NCBI GenBank assembly: GCA_910586455.1
Contig: CAJUHX010000010.1
Coordinates: forward strand, 1-13,309
From: an uncultured Muribaculaceae bacterium
GTDB taxonomy: Bacteria; Bacteroidota; Bacteroidia; Bacteroidales; Muribaculaceae
Direction: 5' to 3'
DNA length: 13,309 nt
The notes under the pieces: model-generated
Told to the model about the DNA's origin: nothing
Database searches by the model: none
The model's input: only the letters and a program-made list of their open reading frames with translations
Shown here: piece by piece, positions 13,045 through 13,309 of the stretch
Numbering within the stretch: the stretch's first letter is position 1
Layout of the letters: each line of letters starts with the position of its first letter
Made by a program: the position numbers and the translations under genes

Positions 13045-13309
13045 ATGAACAGACTTAACAGAATATTTGCTGTACTCGCCGTAGGCTTCGCAACCGCGAT
13101 GCCCGCCGGTGCAGCCGAAACGCTGACCGATTATGTCGATCCGCTGATTGGCACGGCTCACTCACGCTGGTTTTTCTTCACACCGGCGGCAGTGCCCTTC
13201 GGTATGGCCAAGCTGGCTCCAACCACCGACGGACACCTTGGAAACCCCGGCGGATGGCAGGCCGTGGGCTACGACTACCGCCACAACACCATCGAGGGCT
13301 TTGCCAATC
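13045..13309 (+). CDS. GH92 family alpha-mannosidase, N-terminal fragment
   Basis: Only the first 88 codons are present before the right edge. The protein starts two bases after the GH38-like stop codon, so the two genes form an operon. The start MNRLNRIFAVLAVGFATAMPAGAAE is a clear signal peptide with a probable cut after AGA or AGAA. It is followed at once by the GH92 opening motif DYVDPLIGTAHSRW, then PFGMAKLAPTTDGH and WQAVGYDYRHNTIEGFAN, which match the first strands of the GH92 N-terminal beta-sandwich domain. Unlike the GH92 protein encoded at 6012-9188, it has no long accessory region before this motif. Both share the unusual GTAHSRW, which suggests related paralogues with similar subsite chemistry. 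The catalytic residues lie beyond the window, so activity cannot be judged. Confidence 0.88.
   Translation, partial: MNRLNRIFAVLAVGFATAMPAGAAETLTDYVDPLIGTAHSRWFFFTPAAVPFGMAKLAPTTDGHLGNPGGWQAVGYDYRHNTIEGFAN

Overview
The window looks like a chromosomal segment of a gut Bacteroidales bacterium. The best guess within the order is Muribaculaceae, at low confidence. The grounds are promoter boxes of the Bacteroidetes type (TAnnTTTG or close variants) in front of most transcription units, A-rich leaders without clear Shine-Dalgarno sequences, an acpP-fabF pair, and a block of exported alpha-mannosidases (GH92, GH38-like) typical of glycan-foraging Bacteroidales. The family assignment is by eye only.

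Left part (1-3229): the minus strand carries an efflux pair, a lipoprotein membrane-fusion adaptor followed by the first 35 codons of an RND permease that runs off the left edge. Diverging from it on the plus strand are acpP and fabF of type II fatty acid synthesis. A long stable hairpin sits between acpP and fabF, and a 19-bp perfect hairpin follows fabF. A 300-bp promoter region separates the two divergent units.

Middle (3230-4042): after the fabF terminator lies a 100-bp non-coding element. It has 29-bp terminal inverted repeats, and each repeat holds its own small hairpin, so it looks like a REP/BIME pair or a MITE. It is followed by a maltose/galactoside-type O-acetyltransferase. A terminator with its T-run on the minus strand separates this gene from the convergent block to its right.

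Right part (4043-13309): a mannose-glycan utilisation block. On the minus strand, in transcription order, are a GH92 alpha-mannosidase, a GntR/HutC-type regulator with a UTRA domain, and a sugar-type MFS transporter; the last two overlap by one base. Diverging on the plus strand are a very large GH38-like alpha-mannosidase with an N-terminal discoidin-like domain and, two bases after it, the start of a second GH92 enzyme cut by the right edge. The divergent promoter region contains several palindromes and direct repeats.

The inferred logic is that exported mannosidases release mannose or small mannosides in the periplasm or at the cell surface, the MFS protein imports the product, and the UTRA-type regulator senses a metabolite and adjusts expression. 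No SusC/SusD pair is visible, so glycan capture would depend on genes outside the window.

Two start codons were moved downstream of the longest reading frame, because the longer versions begin upstream of, or almost on, the predicted transcription start and weaken the signal peptide.
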